Origin: Saprospiraceae bacterium
Lineage (GTDB): Bacteria > Bacteroidota > Bacteroidia > Chitinophagales > Saprospiraceae
DNA: 45,279 nucleotides
Assembly (NCBI GenBank): GCA_019694295.1
Contig: JAIBCG010000021.1
Span: forward strand, 1-45,279
Direction of reading: 5' to 3'
A model generated the notes under the pieces. That model saw only the letters and a program-made list of their open reading frames with translations, ran no database searches and was not told the DNA's origin. This document shows positions 26,339 through 35,292 of this stretch, piece by piece (the stretch's first letter is position 1; every line of letters begins with the position of its first letter). The translations under genes and the position numbers were made by a program.

Positions 26339-27313
26339 TTATTTGGCTCTTTCTGTGACATACATTACCAGATTCTGCATTGAAGTTTTTGCCGGGTTAT
26401 CGTCGAATTCTGCAAGAATACTCAGTGCCCGGTTACGGTAATCATTCATTACTTGGCCGGCATATTCTATTCCGCCACTACTCCGTACAAAACGAATCAC
26501 TTCAGCTACTTTGTGCTTGTTGTCATTATGGTTTTTGATGATATTGATCATTTGCCTTCTAGTGCTTCTGTCAGTATTCTGTAAGGCATAGATAAGCGGT
26601 AGTGTCATCTTTTTTTCCTTAATATCGATACCGAGTGGTTTGCCTACGTCAATATCCCCAAAATCGAATAAGTCATCTTTGATCTGGAATGCCATACCAG
26701 TGTATTCGCCAAACAACCTGAAGCGTTCTATTACAGACTCATCTTCGGTGACCGAAGCAGCCCCGGCACTACAGGCGGCAGCTATGAGTGAAGCAGTTTT
26801 TTGTCTGATGACTTCGTAATATATTTCTTCCTTTATATCAAGGTTTCTTGCTTTTTCTATCTGGAGCAATTCGCCTTCGCTCATCATTTTCACGGCTGTA
26901 GATAATATTGACAAAAGTTGGAATTCTTTATTTTCCAAGGCTAATAATAAGCCTCTCGACAACAGATAATCTCCAACCAGTACGGCTATTTTGTTCTTCC
27001 ATAGTGCATTAATGGAGAAAAAACCGCGTCGTTCAAATGAATCATCCACTACATCGTCATGTACCAAGGTAGCTGTGTGGAGTAATTCTACCATAGAAGC
27101 AGCATGATAAGTGCTTTCTGAAGGATTACCTAGTATCCTGGCAGACAAAAATACAAACATCGGCCGCATCTGTTTACCTTTCCTCTTGACGATGTAATAA
27201 GTAATTTTGTCAAGTAAAGGCACATGGCTTTTCATTGAATCTCTGAACTTGGTTTCAAAGATTTTCAACTCAGCGTTGATAGGTTGTTGTATAGAATCAA
27301 TAGAAAGTGCCAA
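26339..27313 (-). CDS. polyprenyl synthetase family protein (trans-long-chain)
   Basis: A prenyltransferase that builds long isoprenoid diphosphates, for example for menaquinone. The first Asp-rich motif is LVHDDVVDDSFERRG and the second is FQIKDDLFDFGD. KGKQMRPMFVFL is the usual substrate-binding stretch. The open frame reaches a TTG at 27355, but family members begin close to the SIDSIQQPINAEL segment. I chose the TTG at 27313, which gives about 324 residues; no ATG exists before 27235, which would cut into the domain. It is convergent with murA (16 bp). Chain length (C35-C40) cannot be decided here. Confidence 0.9.
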   Translation of the reverse strand: MALSIDSIQQPINAELKIFETKFRDSMKSHVPLLDKITYYIVKRKGKQMRPMFVFLSARILGNPSESTYHAASMVELLHTATLVHDDVVDDSFERRGFFSINALWKNKIAVLVGDYLLSRGLLLALENKEFQLLSILSTAVKMMSEGELLQIEKARNLDIKEEIYYEVIRQKTASLIAAACSAGAASVTEDESVIERFRLFGEYTGMAFQIKDDLFDFGDIDVGKPLGIDIKEKKMTLPLIYALQNTDRSTRRQMINIIKNHNDNKHKVAEVIRFVRSSGGIEYAGQVMNDYRNRALSILAEFDDNPAKTSMQNLVMYVTERAK

Positions 27314-27440
27314 AGTATGAATTTGACCACAAGTTATAAATCTATTCTGACACAATATAATATCAAACCAACAGAATCTGGTCTATTCGAAAATTTTACT
27401 TTTCCTGACATATTGCCATTCGTTTAGCTCAGCGGATTTT

Positions 27441-27602
27441 TTAACCCGCATAACGCATTAGCCTCTTTACTGCAAATAATTATTACTTAAAATCCATTTC
27501 AAAAACTCAAAAATCATAGTTCGCTAAGCTTTTATTACTTTTTTATGGTTTTTTAATACTAATCATTTTCATTTAAGTTCCACATGCGTTATTTGGGTTT
27601 AA
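27441..27602. repeat. dispersed inverted-repeat element, copy A (long form)
   Basis: A 162-bp intergenic element bounded by imperfect inverted repeats of about 18 bp: TTAACCCGCATAACGCAT at 27441-27458 and its inverse ATGCGTTATTTGGGTTTAA at 27584-27602. Inside, an AAAATCCAT.../ATGGTTTTT pair delimits a central hairpin module, and AGCCTCTTTACTGCAAATAA lies just inside the left end. Copies B (32305-32463) and C (35958-36046) align to it. It contains no ORF and fills most of the 418-bp gap between the two divergent genes. The organisation is MITE-like or REP-like. Confidence 0.7.
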
Positions 27603-27716
27603 TAAAAATATGGACAAAAGCTTTAAAAATATCAAGGTGGCAATCAGAAATCAGCTTATCCTACATCTATTTTCAATTATTCATGCGTTAGATTCCATTT
27701 TCAGCATTTGACTTCG

Positions 27717-27724
27717 TAATTTTG
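27717..27724 (+). promoter_or_regulatory. -7 promoter box for the DUF6427 gene
   Basis: TAATTTTG matches TAnnTTTG and lies 49 bp upstream of the GTG start at 27774. The -33 region is not convincing. Confidence 0.35.
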
Positions 27725-27773
27725 TCTCTTCGAAAATTTCACTTAATACCATGTCGGTCAAATAATTAGAAGC

Positions 27774-28748
27774 GTGTTAAGCATATTACGATCCAATCAG
27801 TTGATAGCCAATTCGGTTTTTATTCTTTACATGCTTTTGTTAAGACTGCCCTACCTTTTACATCATGATTGTACTGTGGCAGTTAAACATACCGGGGTGC
27901 TTGGCAGAATAACCGAAAACATAATGCCAGAAAATAAATACTGGTTGCTTGTCATCCAAATTATCATAGTAGTATTACAAGCCGGTATTCTTAACGCCAC
28001 CATCAACAAGACAAGGATGATGCGTGATATTAACTTATTTCCGGGTTTCGTGTGGGTAGTTACTGTCAGCCTGTTTCCTGAATATCTTTGCGACACCACA
28101 ATGTTGTTTGCCAATCTTTTTTTACTCTTGTCTGTAAGAGAATTATTTGGGGTTTATAAGAAAAATTCTGTAGCAGGCGGTATTTTCAATGCCGGACTTT
28201 TTCTTAGTATGTCGGTCTTTTTTTACCCTGGGTTTATATTTTTTACAATCGCTATCATACTCGGTTTGCAGATATTGCGTGCTCCCAAAATCAAAGAATA
28301 TCTAATGTTGTGTTCGGGCATGCTGGTACCCGTCATACTGCTTACTGTTCTCTTTTTCTGGAATGATTCTCTTCATCTTATACGACAAGCGCAGCTTGAT
28401 GTGTTTATGTTCAATTTTAAGTTCGAGCCACAATCAAACGGAATCTATAAACTCGGCTTTATTATCCTTTCCATTCTACTATGTCTGCTCGGATATTCAA
28501 GGATAATATTCAAACAATCTATTCAAAACATAAAGTACATCGAGATATTGTACTTGCTTCTTTTTATAGGCATCAGTATGACATTTTTTATCAAAGACCG
28601 CAACATCGAACAGTTTTTGAGCATTTTACTACCAGTATCGGTCATCGGAGGACTTATTTTGTACAGTATTTCATCATCCTCAGCAGAAATGATACATTTG
28701 TTACTTATATTTATAGTGTTTTTTTGGCAATTTGCCCCTAATTTTTAA
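27774..28748 (+). CDS. DUF6427 family membrane protein
   Basis: A 324-residue polytopic inner-membrane protein with about nine hydrophobic helices. The opening LSILRSNQLIANSVFILYMLLLRLPYL resembles the DUF6427 family of Bacteroidota, whose members are about 300 residues and of unknown function. Conserved-looking features are FPGFVWVVTVSLFPEYL and ILGLQILRAPKIKEYLM. The start codon is GTG at 27774, chosen because it opens directly into the expected N-terminus. It is followed 9 bp later by purQ, so the two are likely co-transcribed. The family call is from pattern memory and moderately sure. Confidence 0.72.
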   Translation: MLSILRSNQLIANSVFILYMLLLRLPYLLHHDCTVAVKHTGVLGRITENIMPENKYWLLVIQIIIVVLQAGILNATINKTRMMRDINLFPGFVWVVTVSLFPEYLCDTTMLFANLFLLLSVRELFGVYKKNSVAGGIFNAGLFLSMSVFFYPGFIFFTIAIILGLQILRAPKIKEYLMLCSGMLVPVILLTVLFFWNDSLHLIRQAQLDVFMFNFKFEPQSNGIYKLGFIILSILLCLLGYSRIIFKQSIQNIKYIEILYLLLFIGISMTFFIKDRNIEQFLSILLPVSVIGGLILYSISSSSAEMIHLLLIFIVFFWQFAPNF

Positions 28749-28757
28749 AATCAGTAT

Positions 28758-29465
28758 ATGAAATTCGGAGTTGTAGTTTTTCCAGGTTCTAATTGTGATG
28801 ATGACATGATTCACGTATTGGGTGATGTAATGAAGTCAGAAGTTGTAAAAGTTTGGCACAAAGACACCGGCCTGCCTGGTTTCAACACATCAGATTGTAT
28901 TGTATTGCCTGGTGGGTTTGCATACGGCGATTACCTCAGGTGCGGAGCATTGGCAGGACTTTCACCGATTATGAGTGCAGTCAAAGATTTTGCAGCCAAA
29001 GGAGGCATGGTTGTAGGTATCTGCAATGGCTTTCAGGTATTGTGCGAAGCAGGCCTGCTACCGGGTGTACTGCTTGCCAACTCCAGCCAAAAATTTATCT
29101 GCAAAAACATTCATCTGAAAATAGAAAACAACGAAACCCCATTCACAAGACTAACATCGAAAGGTGATGTGTTGAAAATACCAATAGCTCATGCTGAAGG
29201 CAGGTATTATGCTGATGAAAACATCCTCGGTCAGCTCGAAATGAATAATCAAGTACTGTTCAGATATTGCAGCCCTACCGGTGAAGTAGCAGATGAATAT
29301 AACCCGAACGGTGCCAGCCGCAACATCGCAGGCATCTGTAATGAAGGCCGAAATGTTTTCGGTATGATGCCGCACCCCGAACGAGCCTCGGAAGAAATAC
29401 TCGGAAATACTGATGGTAGAATACTGTTCGAATCATTATTGAACCATGTTCTTGAATCTGCGTAG
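28758..29465 (+). CDS. purQ: phosphoribosylformylglycinamidine synthase subunit PurQ
   Basis: A 235-residue glutaminase subunit of FGAM synthase, purine synthesis step 4. The class I glutamine amidotransferase signature is [19 protein letters not shown] with nucleophile Cys89. The motif [15 protein letters not shown] (52-66) is typical of PurQ, and the His/Glu of the triad lie in [10 protein letters not shown]. Its separate presence implies a small-PurL system with PurS. Neither purL nor purS is in this window. It starts 9 bp after the DUF6427 gene. Confidence 0.96.
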   Translation: MKFGVVVFPGSNCDDDMIHVLGDVMKSEVVKVWHKDTGLPGFNTSDCIVLPGGFAYGDYLRCGALAGLSPIMSAVKDFAAKGGMVVGICNGFQVLCEAGLLPGVLLANSSQKFICKNIHLKIENNETPFTRLTSKGDVLKIPIAHAEGRYYADENILGQLEMNNQVLFRYCSPTGEVADEYNPNGASRNIAGICNEGRNVFGMMPHPERASEEILGNTDGRILFESLLNHVLESA

Positions 29466-29622
29466 AATAATTATTTGCTTATCGCAATAGCTTATCCAGC
29501 ATTTATCTTAACCAATATTTAAAGACCACAAACCATTTAAGATAAATATTTGTTAAAGAACATGTCAAACTGGACTTATTGATGATTAGTACTGAATTTT
29601 GAATTTTTATTAAATTGATGGT

Positions 29623-30069
29623 ATGAGAATATTTTTGTTTGGAATTATGGTATTTTTATCGGCAATTGCGTCTGCTCAGTCTGATAAAGTAGTAAAATGG
29701 ACAGCCACTGCAGTGAAAGAATCTGACAATCTTTACACACTAACGCTTACCGCCCGTATCGAAAAACCCTGGTATGTTTATTCGCAGTTTCTGGCAGATG
29801 ACGGCCCCGTAAAGACTTCATTCAGACTCGAAAATGCTGAAAAATTTGACCTGAGCGAACAACCAACGGAAGAAGGAAATAAAAAAGCAGGCTTTGATGA
29901 AATTTTCGGAATGGAACTCGTAAAATTCAGCAATCAGATGGTCATCAAGCAACGTATAAAAACCAATACGCCCATTGAATCTCTAAGTGGTCATATAGAA
30001 TTCATGACTTGTAATAATGAAGTCTGCTACCCGCCGGCTGAAGTATATTTTAAAACCCCGATTAATTGA
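29623..30069 (+). CDS. free-standing DsbD-alpha (N-terminal) domain protein
   Basis: A 148-residue periplasmic protein. A signal peptide (1-18, ending ASA) precedes a single immunoglobulin-like DsbD-alpha domain. The redox pair is Cys130/Cys135 in MTCNNEVCYPP, the same spacing as in the N-terminal domain of the DsbD encoded immediately downstream (MTCDAEKCLPP). It also shares the WYVYSQFLADDGPVKTSFR pattern with WTIYSQYLESDDGPVPTTF there. It therefore looks like a tandem paralogue that probably receives electrons from, or passes them to, the membrane DsbD. It lies 23 bp upstream of the dsbD ATG. Confidence 0.85.
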   Translation: MRIFLFGIMVFLSAIASAQSDKVVKWTATAVKESDNLYTLTLTARIEKPWYVYSQFLADDGPVKTSFRLENAEKFDLSEQPTEEGNKKAGFDEIFGMELVKFSNQMVIKQRIKTNTPIESLSGHIEFMTCNNEVCYPPAEVYFKTPIN

Positions 30070-30092
30070 CCCAGCTAAAAAACTATAATCAA

Positions 30093-32237
30093 ATGAAGAT
30101 CGTGAAGTTACTGACGGCTGTTCTGCTAACAGCATTTCTGACTCCATCGTTAAGTGCACAAATTCTCAATCCTGTCAAATGGAAATTTGAATCAAAACAA
30201 ATCTCCGGTGATCAACACGAACTGATCATGACAGCTACCATTGATGAAGGGTGGACCATCTATTCGCAGTATCTGGAAAGCGACGATGGGCCGGTACCTA
30301 CTACATTTGAGTTTGATAAATCAAAATCCTACAAACGCGAAGGCAAGGTTACAGAAGACAAGCTGAACAGAAAGGAAACTCATGACCCGATTTTTGACAT
30401 GAAGGTCGTCAAATTTGCCAAAAAAGCCGTTTTTCGCCAAAAGGTAAATATTACTGATTATTCAAAACCAATAACCGGTTATGTTGATTTCATGACCTGT
30501 GATGCAGAAAAATGCCTGCCGCCAACGAAAGTGGATTTCAACATTAAAATCGAAAAACCGGCTGACAGTAAAATAGGTACTACAGCTGCTACCACTCCAG
30601 ACACAGAAAAAGAAGAGCCTGATACTACCGAATTGGCAGCTACCAATACATCACCGGGCGACACAGCCGTCACGAAAAGTTTCTCCACAGGACCGTCATG
30701 CTATGCAAAAGTAACAGAAGGCAACAAACTCGACCAGCGCATTGCATCTGTGATGGAATCTTATGAAAAACCATTGGGTGACTGTGGCAAAGAAGCTGTT
30801 ACACGTGACCTCGGACTATTGTGGACATTCCTGTTCGGTTTCCTGGGTGGGCTTATTGCTTTGCTTACACCTTGTGTCTTCCCGATGATTCCGCTTACGG
30901 TAAGCTTTTTCACCAAAGGCAGCAAAGACCGGAAATCCGGTATGCGCAACGGTATTCTTTATGGCCTATCCATTATAGTAATATATGTGACAATAGGTTT
31001 GCTCATTACTGCAATATTCGGTGCCACAGCATTGAATGCACTCTCTACCAACTGGATTGCCAATACCTTATTCTTTTTAATATTCCTGTTTTTTGCATTT
31101 TCATTTTTCGGTTATTACGAAATAACACTCCCATCCTGGCTTGCCAATAAAAGTGACGCGATGGCTGACAAAGGCGGGCACTTTGGTATTTTCTTCATGG
31201 CGTTTACACTTGCCATTGTTTCATTCTCTTGTACAGGTCCTATCATTGGTTCAGCACTTGTAGAGTCAGCTACTCATGCTGTCGGACCCTTCGTTGTGAT
31301 GTTCGGGTTTTCACTTGCACTTGCACTTCCTTTCGGACTATTTGCCGCATTCCCGGCATGGCTTAACTCGCTACCCAAGTCCGGTAGTTGGATGACCTCT
31401 GTAAAAGTGGTACTCGGTTTTCTCGAACTGGCACTTGCTTTCAAATTTCTTTCTGTGGCTGATATGACATCCCACTGGGGCATCCTTAAGTACGAACTGT
31501 TTATGGCCCTATGGGTAATTATTTTTGCCGGAATGACTATTTACCTATTTGGCAAAATTAGGTTTCCGCATGACAGCCCGATCAAAAAACTGAGCAATAC
31601 AAGAAAAGCGCTGGCATCCCTTTCATTGATCTGGACACTTTATCTTGTTACCGGATTCTTCTATAATTCTGCAAATGCATCTTACGATTCAAAACTTTTG
31701 CTGAGTGGCTTAGCACCACCAGCCCACTACAACTATTTCCTTGAGGAAGGTAAACTCGACCCTGCTATTAAAGCAAAATATCCTTCATATTCAAAAGCAG
31801 CCAACAACCTTAACTGCTTCAAGGACTATTGCGAAGGCCTTGCCTATGCCAAGGAAGTAGGCAAACCGGTTCTGCTCGACTTTACCGGCTATGGTTGTGT
31901 CAATTGCCGAAAGACCGAAGAACACATCTGGGTGAACGATCGTGTACGAAAAATGATTGACGAAGATTATGTGCTCATCTCATTGTATGTAGATGATAAA
32001 CAAAAGCTTGATGAAATGCTTTATTCAACATCCAGAGAAGAAAAACTCCGCGATGTAGGCGATGTATGGGCAGATCTGCAGATCGTTAACTTCAAACAAA
32101 ATTCGCAGCCACTATATGTGCTCATGACACCGGATGAAAAAGTGCTTGCAAAACCACGTGGTTATAAGGAAGGTGTAGATGAATATGCCGATTATCTAAA
32201 ATGTGGGTTAAATACTTATTCGACAGTAAAGAATTAA
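30093..32237 (+). CDS. dsbD: thiol:disulfide interchange protein DsbD
   Basis: A 714-residue three-domain protein that carries electrons from cytosolic thioredoxin to periplasmic thiols. A signal peptide (1-23) is followed by the DsbD-alpha domain (about 25-150, Cys136/Cys141). An acidic Thr-rich linker leads to the eight-helix DsbD-beta domain, with one redox Cys in LLTPCVFPMIP and the other in SFSCTGPIIG. The thioredoxin-like gamma domain has the active site GYGCVNC. All six redox cysteines are present. The open frame extends to a TTG at 30066, but the ATG at 30093 gives a proper signal peptide. A strong terminator follows at 32260. Confidence 0.95.
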   Translation: MKIVKLLTAVLLTAFLTPSLSAQILNPVKWKFESKQISGDQHELIMTATIDEGWTIYSQYLESDDGPVPTTFEFDKSKSYKREGKVTEDKLNRKETHDPIFDMKVVKFAKKAVFRQKVNITDYSKPITGYVDFMTCDAEKCLPPTKVDFNIKIEKPADSKIGTTAATTPDTEKEEPDTTELAATNTSPGDTAVTKSFSTGPSCYAKVTEGNKLDQRIASVMESYEKPLGDCGKEAVTRDLGLLWTFLFGFLGGLIALLTPCVFPMIPLTVSFFTKGSKDRKSGMRNGILYGLSIIVIYVTIGLLITAIFGATALNALSTNWIANTLFFLIFLFFAFSFFGYYEITLPSWLANKSDAMADKGGHFGIFFMAFTLAIVSFSCTGPIIGSALVESATHAVGPFVVMFGFSLALALPFGLFAAFPAWLNSLPKSGSWMTSVKVVLGFLELALAFKFLSVADMTSHWGILKYELFMALWVIIFAGMTIYLFGKIRFPHDSPIKKLSNTRKALASLSLIWTLYLVTGFFYNSANASYDSKLLLSGLAPPAHYNYFLEEGKLDPAIKAKYPSYSKAANNLNCFKDYCEGLAYAKEVGKPVLLDFTGYGCVNCRKTEEHIWVNDRVRKMIDEDYVLISLYVDDKQKLDEMLYSTSREEKLRDVGDVWADLQIVNFKQNSQPLYVLMTPDEKVLAKPRGYKEGVDEYADYLKCGLNTYSTVKN

Positions 32238-32259
32238 CAATAACCAAGGTGTTAAAACT

Positions 32260-32294
32260 AAAAATCCGGATGCTTGTATAACATCCGGATTTTT
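32260..32294 (+). terminator. intrinsic terminator after dsbD
   Basis: A 13-bp perfect stem, left arm at 32260-32272 (A5 then TCCGGATG) and right arm at 32282-32294 (CATCCGGA then T-run), with a 9-nt loop and eight or more Ts. It lies 22 bp after the dsbD stop codon and is strong in either direction. Confidence 0.9.
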
Positions 32295-32304
32295 TTTATT
32301 CATT

Positions 32305-32463
32305 TTAACCTATATAACGCTTAAGACGCTATACTGTAATTTTCTTTTCTACCAAATCCATTGCAAAAGCTCATCAATCATACTTCACTTTGCTTCTTAT
32401 GCCTTTTATGGATTTTTGTACCAATTATTTTCGGTTGAATTCCTTACGCTTTTTCTGGGTTAA
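32305..32463. repeat. dispersed inverted-repeat element, copy B (diverged long form)
   Basis: A 159-bp element with ends TTAACCTATATAACGCTTA and CTTACGCTTTTTCTGGGTTAA. It aligns along its full length to copy A: the blocks AATCCATT-CAAAA-CTCA, AATCATA-TTC and TTTTATGG occur in the same order. The central hairpin arms are perfect here (AAATCCAT/ATGGATTT). It starts 10 bp after the dsbD terminator. It is more diverged at the ends than A and C are from each other, so it is probably older. Confidence 0.6.
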
Positions 32464-32759
32464 AATAGGTGCCGCAGAGTTGGTCATTCCCCATCTTTAA
32501 AAGCAGTGAAGAATTTTTTTTTAAAATTTCTTGCTTTTGATGTTAAGGAAAATAAGTATTTGTTATTAATGTATGAGTGTTGGGAGGTTAATCACTTAAG
32601 GAGAAAAGGGGTGACATAATTTGTAGCGTAAGTGCAAAGACTTCATTTTTTAAACAATTGCTAAGTATGTTATGATTGGTAATTTTAATATTTAGGTAAA
32701 AGTACAAAACAAAAATTCTCTTAAACCCAATATTGTTCACTTCTTAAATTTTGAAAATT
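32464..32759. other. intergenic leader of the T9SS substrate gene
   Basis: No ORF. Contains an unremarkable A+T-rich sequence with a purine-rich patch (AAGGAGAAAAGGGGTGACA near 32600) followed by TAATTTG, which is close to a -7 box but about 130 bp from the gene. No clear promoter was assigned. Confidence 0.5.
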
Positions 32760-34142
32760 ATGAAACGAGTAATTACACTTTTGCTGATTTCACTTTGTAG
32801 TGGTATTATTTTACATGCACAGAAATGGCAGAAACAATTCCCTGCTTTCACCAAAGCAAGCCAAAGCCTCAAGGTCGATATTGTCGATAAATATAATGCC
32901 TGGGCATTGGCTATGCCAATTGCTGACGCACCACAATATTTCCTCCCGGGCAATTACTATACCCGTACCACTGACGGAGGTGAGACGTGGGTAACCAACG
33001 CTTTGCCTTCTGGTTATAGTGGTGATCTTTCTAACCTGACGGCAATATCAGCCGATAAGGCATGGATCGGGCTCCAGGATTACCAATCAGATACCAATGG
33101 TGTTGCGATGGTATTCCGTACCAAGGATGGTGGTCAGAATTGGGAAAAACTAAACCTCCAGTTAAATTCATATATCAACATGGTTCACTTCTTTGATGAA
33201 AATGATGGTATAGTTATGGGCGACCCAATTGGAGATGAATTCCAGATATTCACAACATCAGATGGTGGAGATACTTGGCAGCAGGTACCCAGCCAGGATA
33301 TGCCAAAAGCCATAGATAGCGGAGAGTTGGGTCTGAATTTTGACAGTTATGGTACCAATGCCAATTCTTTGGTATTTGATACGTACTATAACCGCCTGTT
33401 TGTAACACGTGATAGGGGAAAGCATTGGGGAATTTTGGAGCCCTCCATCTCAGGAGAAGGATTAACGTGGTTTCCTCACCTTGATGAAGACAACAACCTG
33501 TACCTTCCTTTATATTACCCTCCAAAAGATACAACAGATGTCTGGGGTGCTACCTATATGTTGCAAAAATATAACTTGGATGATGATACCAGCTGGACAG
33601 ACATTACCCCGGTTGACAATAAGTATTATGTAAGTGGTTTTAGTAGTATTCCGGATGGGCCGACCATCGTTATGAATACTGTTTTTAAAACCTTGGTATC
33701 GTATGACAGGGGTGTTCATTGGCTCGAATTAAGCACCACCACTACACCTTTTGGGTTCATGTCATTCTACGATTCAGGTATCGGGTATTCTGTAAAATTA
33801 CCGGATCTTACTGACAGGTTAAACAACCCTTGTGATGAGTTCTATAAATATAACGGCTCACCACTTACAGGCCTTATTCACCAAAAACCACTTGATGCTC
33901 AAATATCAATAGGTCCAAATCCTGTAATGAGTGTTTTGAACATCAATGTTAAAACAGCTGAAGCTCAACATTATGCGATTCTCATCCATGACCTATCAGG
34001 CAAATTATTCAAAACAATGGAAACCGACAAACTTAGCACCATTGGTGTTTCAGTAAATGTTCAAGATCTGCCGGCAGGCGCTTATACTTTAAGTATCAGT
34101 TGTCAGACAGGAAGTAAAACAATACCATTCGTAAAACAATAA
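32760..34142 (+). CDS. secreted BNR/sortilin-like beta-propeller protein with T9SS type A sorting domain
   Basis: A 460-residue protein. A signal peptide (MKRVITLLLISL to ILHAQ) precedes several BNR/Asp-box-like repeats (TTDGGETWV, TKDGGQNWEKL, TSDGGDTWQQV, TRDRGKHWG, SYDRGVHWLEL), as in photosystem-stability/sortilin-type propellers. The final roughly 80 residues form the Por-type C-terminal sorting domain (ISIGPNPVMSVLNINV, HDLSGKLFK, LPAGAYTLSI, KTIPFVKQ), so it should pass the T9SS and be surface-attached or released. The open frame begins with TTG at 32751, but the ATG at 32760 fits the signal peptide. Its last 35 codons and terminator are duplicated at 35781-35957. Confidence 0.9.
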   Translation: MKRVITLLLISLCSGIILHAQKWQKQFPAFTKASQSLKVDIVDKYNAWALAMPIADAPQYFLPGNYYTRTTDGGETWVTNALPSGYSGDLSNLTAISADKAWIGLQDYQSDTNGVAMVFRTKDGGQNWEKLNLQLNSYINMVHFFDENDGIVMGDPIGDEFQIFTTSDGGDTWQQVPSQDMPKAIDSGELGLNFDSYGTNANSLVFDTYYNRLFVTRDRGKHWGILEPSISGEGLTWFPHLDEDNNLYLPLYYPPKDTTDVWGATYMLQKYNLDDDTSWTDITPVDNKYYVSGFSSIPDGPTIVMNTVFKTLVSYDRGVHWLELSTTTTPFGFMSFYDSGIGYSVKLPDLTDRLNNPCDEFYKYNGSPLTGLIHQKPLDAQISIGPNPVMSVLNINVKTAEAQHYAILIHDLSGKLFKTMETDKLSTIGVSVNVQDLPAGAYTLSISCQTGSKTIPFVKQ

Positions 34143-34213
34143 ACTGAGCAATTTTTTCATATTATGGCCCGCATTGATGTTTACCGTCAATGTGGGTTTT
34201 TATTTCTTTCAAT
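34037..34213 (+). repeat. 177-bp direct repeat, copy 1
   Basis: Covers the last 35 codons of the T9SS gene, its terminator and 11 bp beyond. It is repeated at 35781-35957 in the same orientation with one mismatch that I could see (A versus G in the GTTTC(A/G)GTAA stretch). Near-identity over non-coding sequence means a very recent duplication. This copy is in its original place, because it completes the gene. Confidence 0.95.
34168..34202 (+). terminator. intrinsic terminator of the T9SS gene
   Basis: Stem CCCGCATTGA/TCAATGTGGG (one G-T pair) with a 9-nt loop and a following T-rich run, 25 bp after the stop codon. An identical copy is at 35912-35946 inside the second 177-bp repeat. Confidence 0.85.
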
Positions 34214-34512
34214 TAATTATTTGCCAGCCTCTTTATTGTGTGAAAATATTGATTTATAACTTGTACCCTTTAGATTTATTGCGGTTTTAAAATATTTATA
34301 ATCAATGATTTGAGATTTAAATTTATTGCTTTTACCGCACTAAGAATTGAATTTTATGAAAATTAGGGTGGTAAAAACGGCTCCCAAAGCACGAGCAATG
34401 ACCGTAGTTCATATACCGGAACGGTTATTGCTGTAGCTAGGTATATCGTTCTTGGGTTTGAAGATAATGTTGATGACTAGATCTTGCACTTTCACACTAA
34501 AACAAAACCCTT
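34214..34512. other. non-coding junction zone between repeat copy 1 and the phage fragment
   Basis: Holds no intact gene. Just after the repeat a TAATTATTTGC block and a CCTCTTTATTG block resemble inner parts of the dispersed element (copies A and C) in scrambled order. A 26-codon transposase-like start lies at 34356-34436. The rest is A+T-rich. Confidence 0.5.
34356..34436 (+). pseudogene. possible transposase N-terminal relic (IS1634/IS4-like)
   Basis: A 26-codon ORF beginning MKIRVVKTAPKARAMTVVHI resembles the N-terminus of IS1634/IS4-type transposases in Bacteroidota, which often open with (M)(K/Y)(I/L)R..KTASG..AVQVV. It stops at once with TAG, and no further transposase sequence was recognised in any frame nearby. 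If real, it is a dead fragment of an insertion sequence. The match is short and from memory. Confidence 0.3.
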
Positions 34513-34689
34513 CTATAGTATCGGCTCATCGGACAATTCCTCCACCAACGCTTCGTTATAATCAAACAATACCACAGGCCAGCTAACCGGTGGTGGTGTA
34601 TCATTGAGTTGGCCAAGATCCCAGTCATAGAATCTTACTTCCTCTACAGTGGCAACTTTATCTTTTACGGTTAAGAATACGTCTTTCAT
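34513..34689 (-). pseudogene. Mu-like phage tail-region protein, C-terminally cut fragment
   Basis: A 58-codon ORF (ATG at 34689, TAG at 34515-34513) reading MKDVFLTVKDKVATVEEVRF, then YDWDLGQLNDTPPPVSWPVVLFDYNEA. This resembles the start of a small protein of about 130-150 residues found directly after gpG in Bacteroidota Mu-like prophages, with a typical (I/Y)DWDxGQL...PPVxxPxxL(I/F)D pattern. The rest of that protein is missing. It follows the gpG-like gene by 29 bp on the same strand, as expected for a phage operon. The family identity is from memory and moderately sure. Confidence 0.5.
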
Positions 34690-34718
34690 AAATTGTTTGT
34701 AAATGGTTTATAAATGGG

Positions 34719-35150
34719 TTATAAGTTGTTAAGGTGCGAGTCTAACAGCTGTGCTGCTTTCTTGCCTATACGCTTGGTTAACGTAGCCGATTCACCTATG
34801 AACTGCCGCTTCGGCATCATGAATCCTTCTCCTCTTCCGGCCTTCAGTCCTTCATTGTGTACTTCAGCATAAACGAGGCTTGATTCAATGACTACCTTAT
34901 CACCAGACACTCGGGCTTTAGTCACCTGGTTGCGAAGTGTGCCGGTGCCTATCAGTAGTGCTTTTTTGTTTTTTGGGTCTTTTCTCGCAGGCCATTTTTT
35001 TGCCCCTTTGTCCACGTAAGCCTGCTTTCTGAAGTTCTCGCTCACGAAGTTTTCAGCCTCTACAGCGATGACGTCATTAAGTATGTCATGCTTCAGCTTA
35101 GGAATGCTTGCTTGCAGTCTTTTAAAGAACTGAACGGGTGTAAGTGCCAT
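34719..35150 (-). CDS. phage virion morphogenesis protein (Mu gpG-like)
   Basis: A 143-residue protein with the conserved layout of the phage virion morphogenesis family (Mu gpG / P2 gpS type, tail completion). It has an N-terminal FFKRLQASIPKL helix, then KKWPARKD, the LLIGTGTLRNQVTKARV core, VVIESSLVYAEVHNEGL, and the C-terminal MPKRQFIGESATL motif. The length is normal and no lesion is visible, but its partners are fragmentary, so it is likely non-functional in isolation. It lies between a gpF-like fragment upstream and a tail-region fragment downstream, the normal Mu-like order. Confidence 0.88.
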   Translation of the reverse strand: MALTPVQFFKRLQASIPKLKHDILNDVIAVEAENFVSENFRKQAYVDKGAKKWPARKDPKNKKALLIGTGTLRNQVTKARVSGDKVVIESSLVYAEVHNEGLKAGRGEGFMMPKRQFIGESATLTKRIGKKAAQLLDSHLNNL

Positions 35151-35292
35151 TTTTTAATATTTTTTTGTTTTTAAATAAAAAGTGATTATCTTTGTAATGA
35201 GATTTTCATCAGCCGGCTTATTCCGGTCTCGTTGTTGATCTTAAAGGTCTTGGTTAATCCCGATTGCAGATTGGGTGTCATCAAGGCCTTTT

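Noticed and set aside
29466-29622. Possible fourth copy of the inverted-repeat element between purQ and the DsbD-alpha gene
   Set aside because: Contains CCATTTAAGATAAATA-like sequence but lacks the ATAACGCATTAG ends and the block order of copies A-C.
35186-35281. 31-codon ORF (MTPNLQSGLTKTFKIN...) between the gpF-like fragment and the gpG-like gene
   Set aside because: It fits the gap in a phage operon but is too short and matches nothing that I recognise. It could be real, but the sequence alone does not support it.
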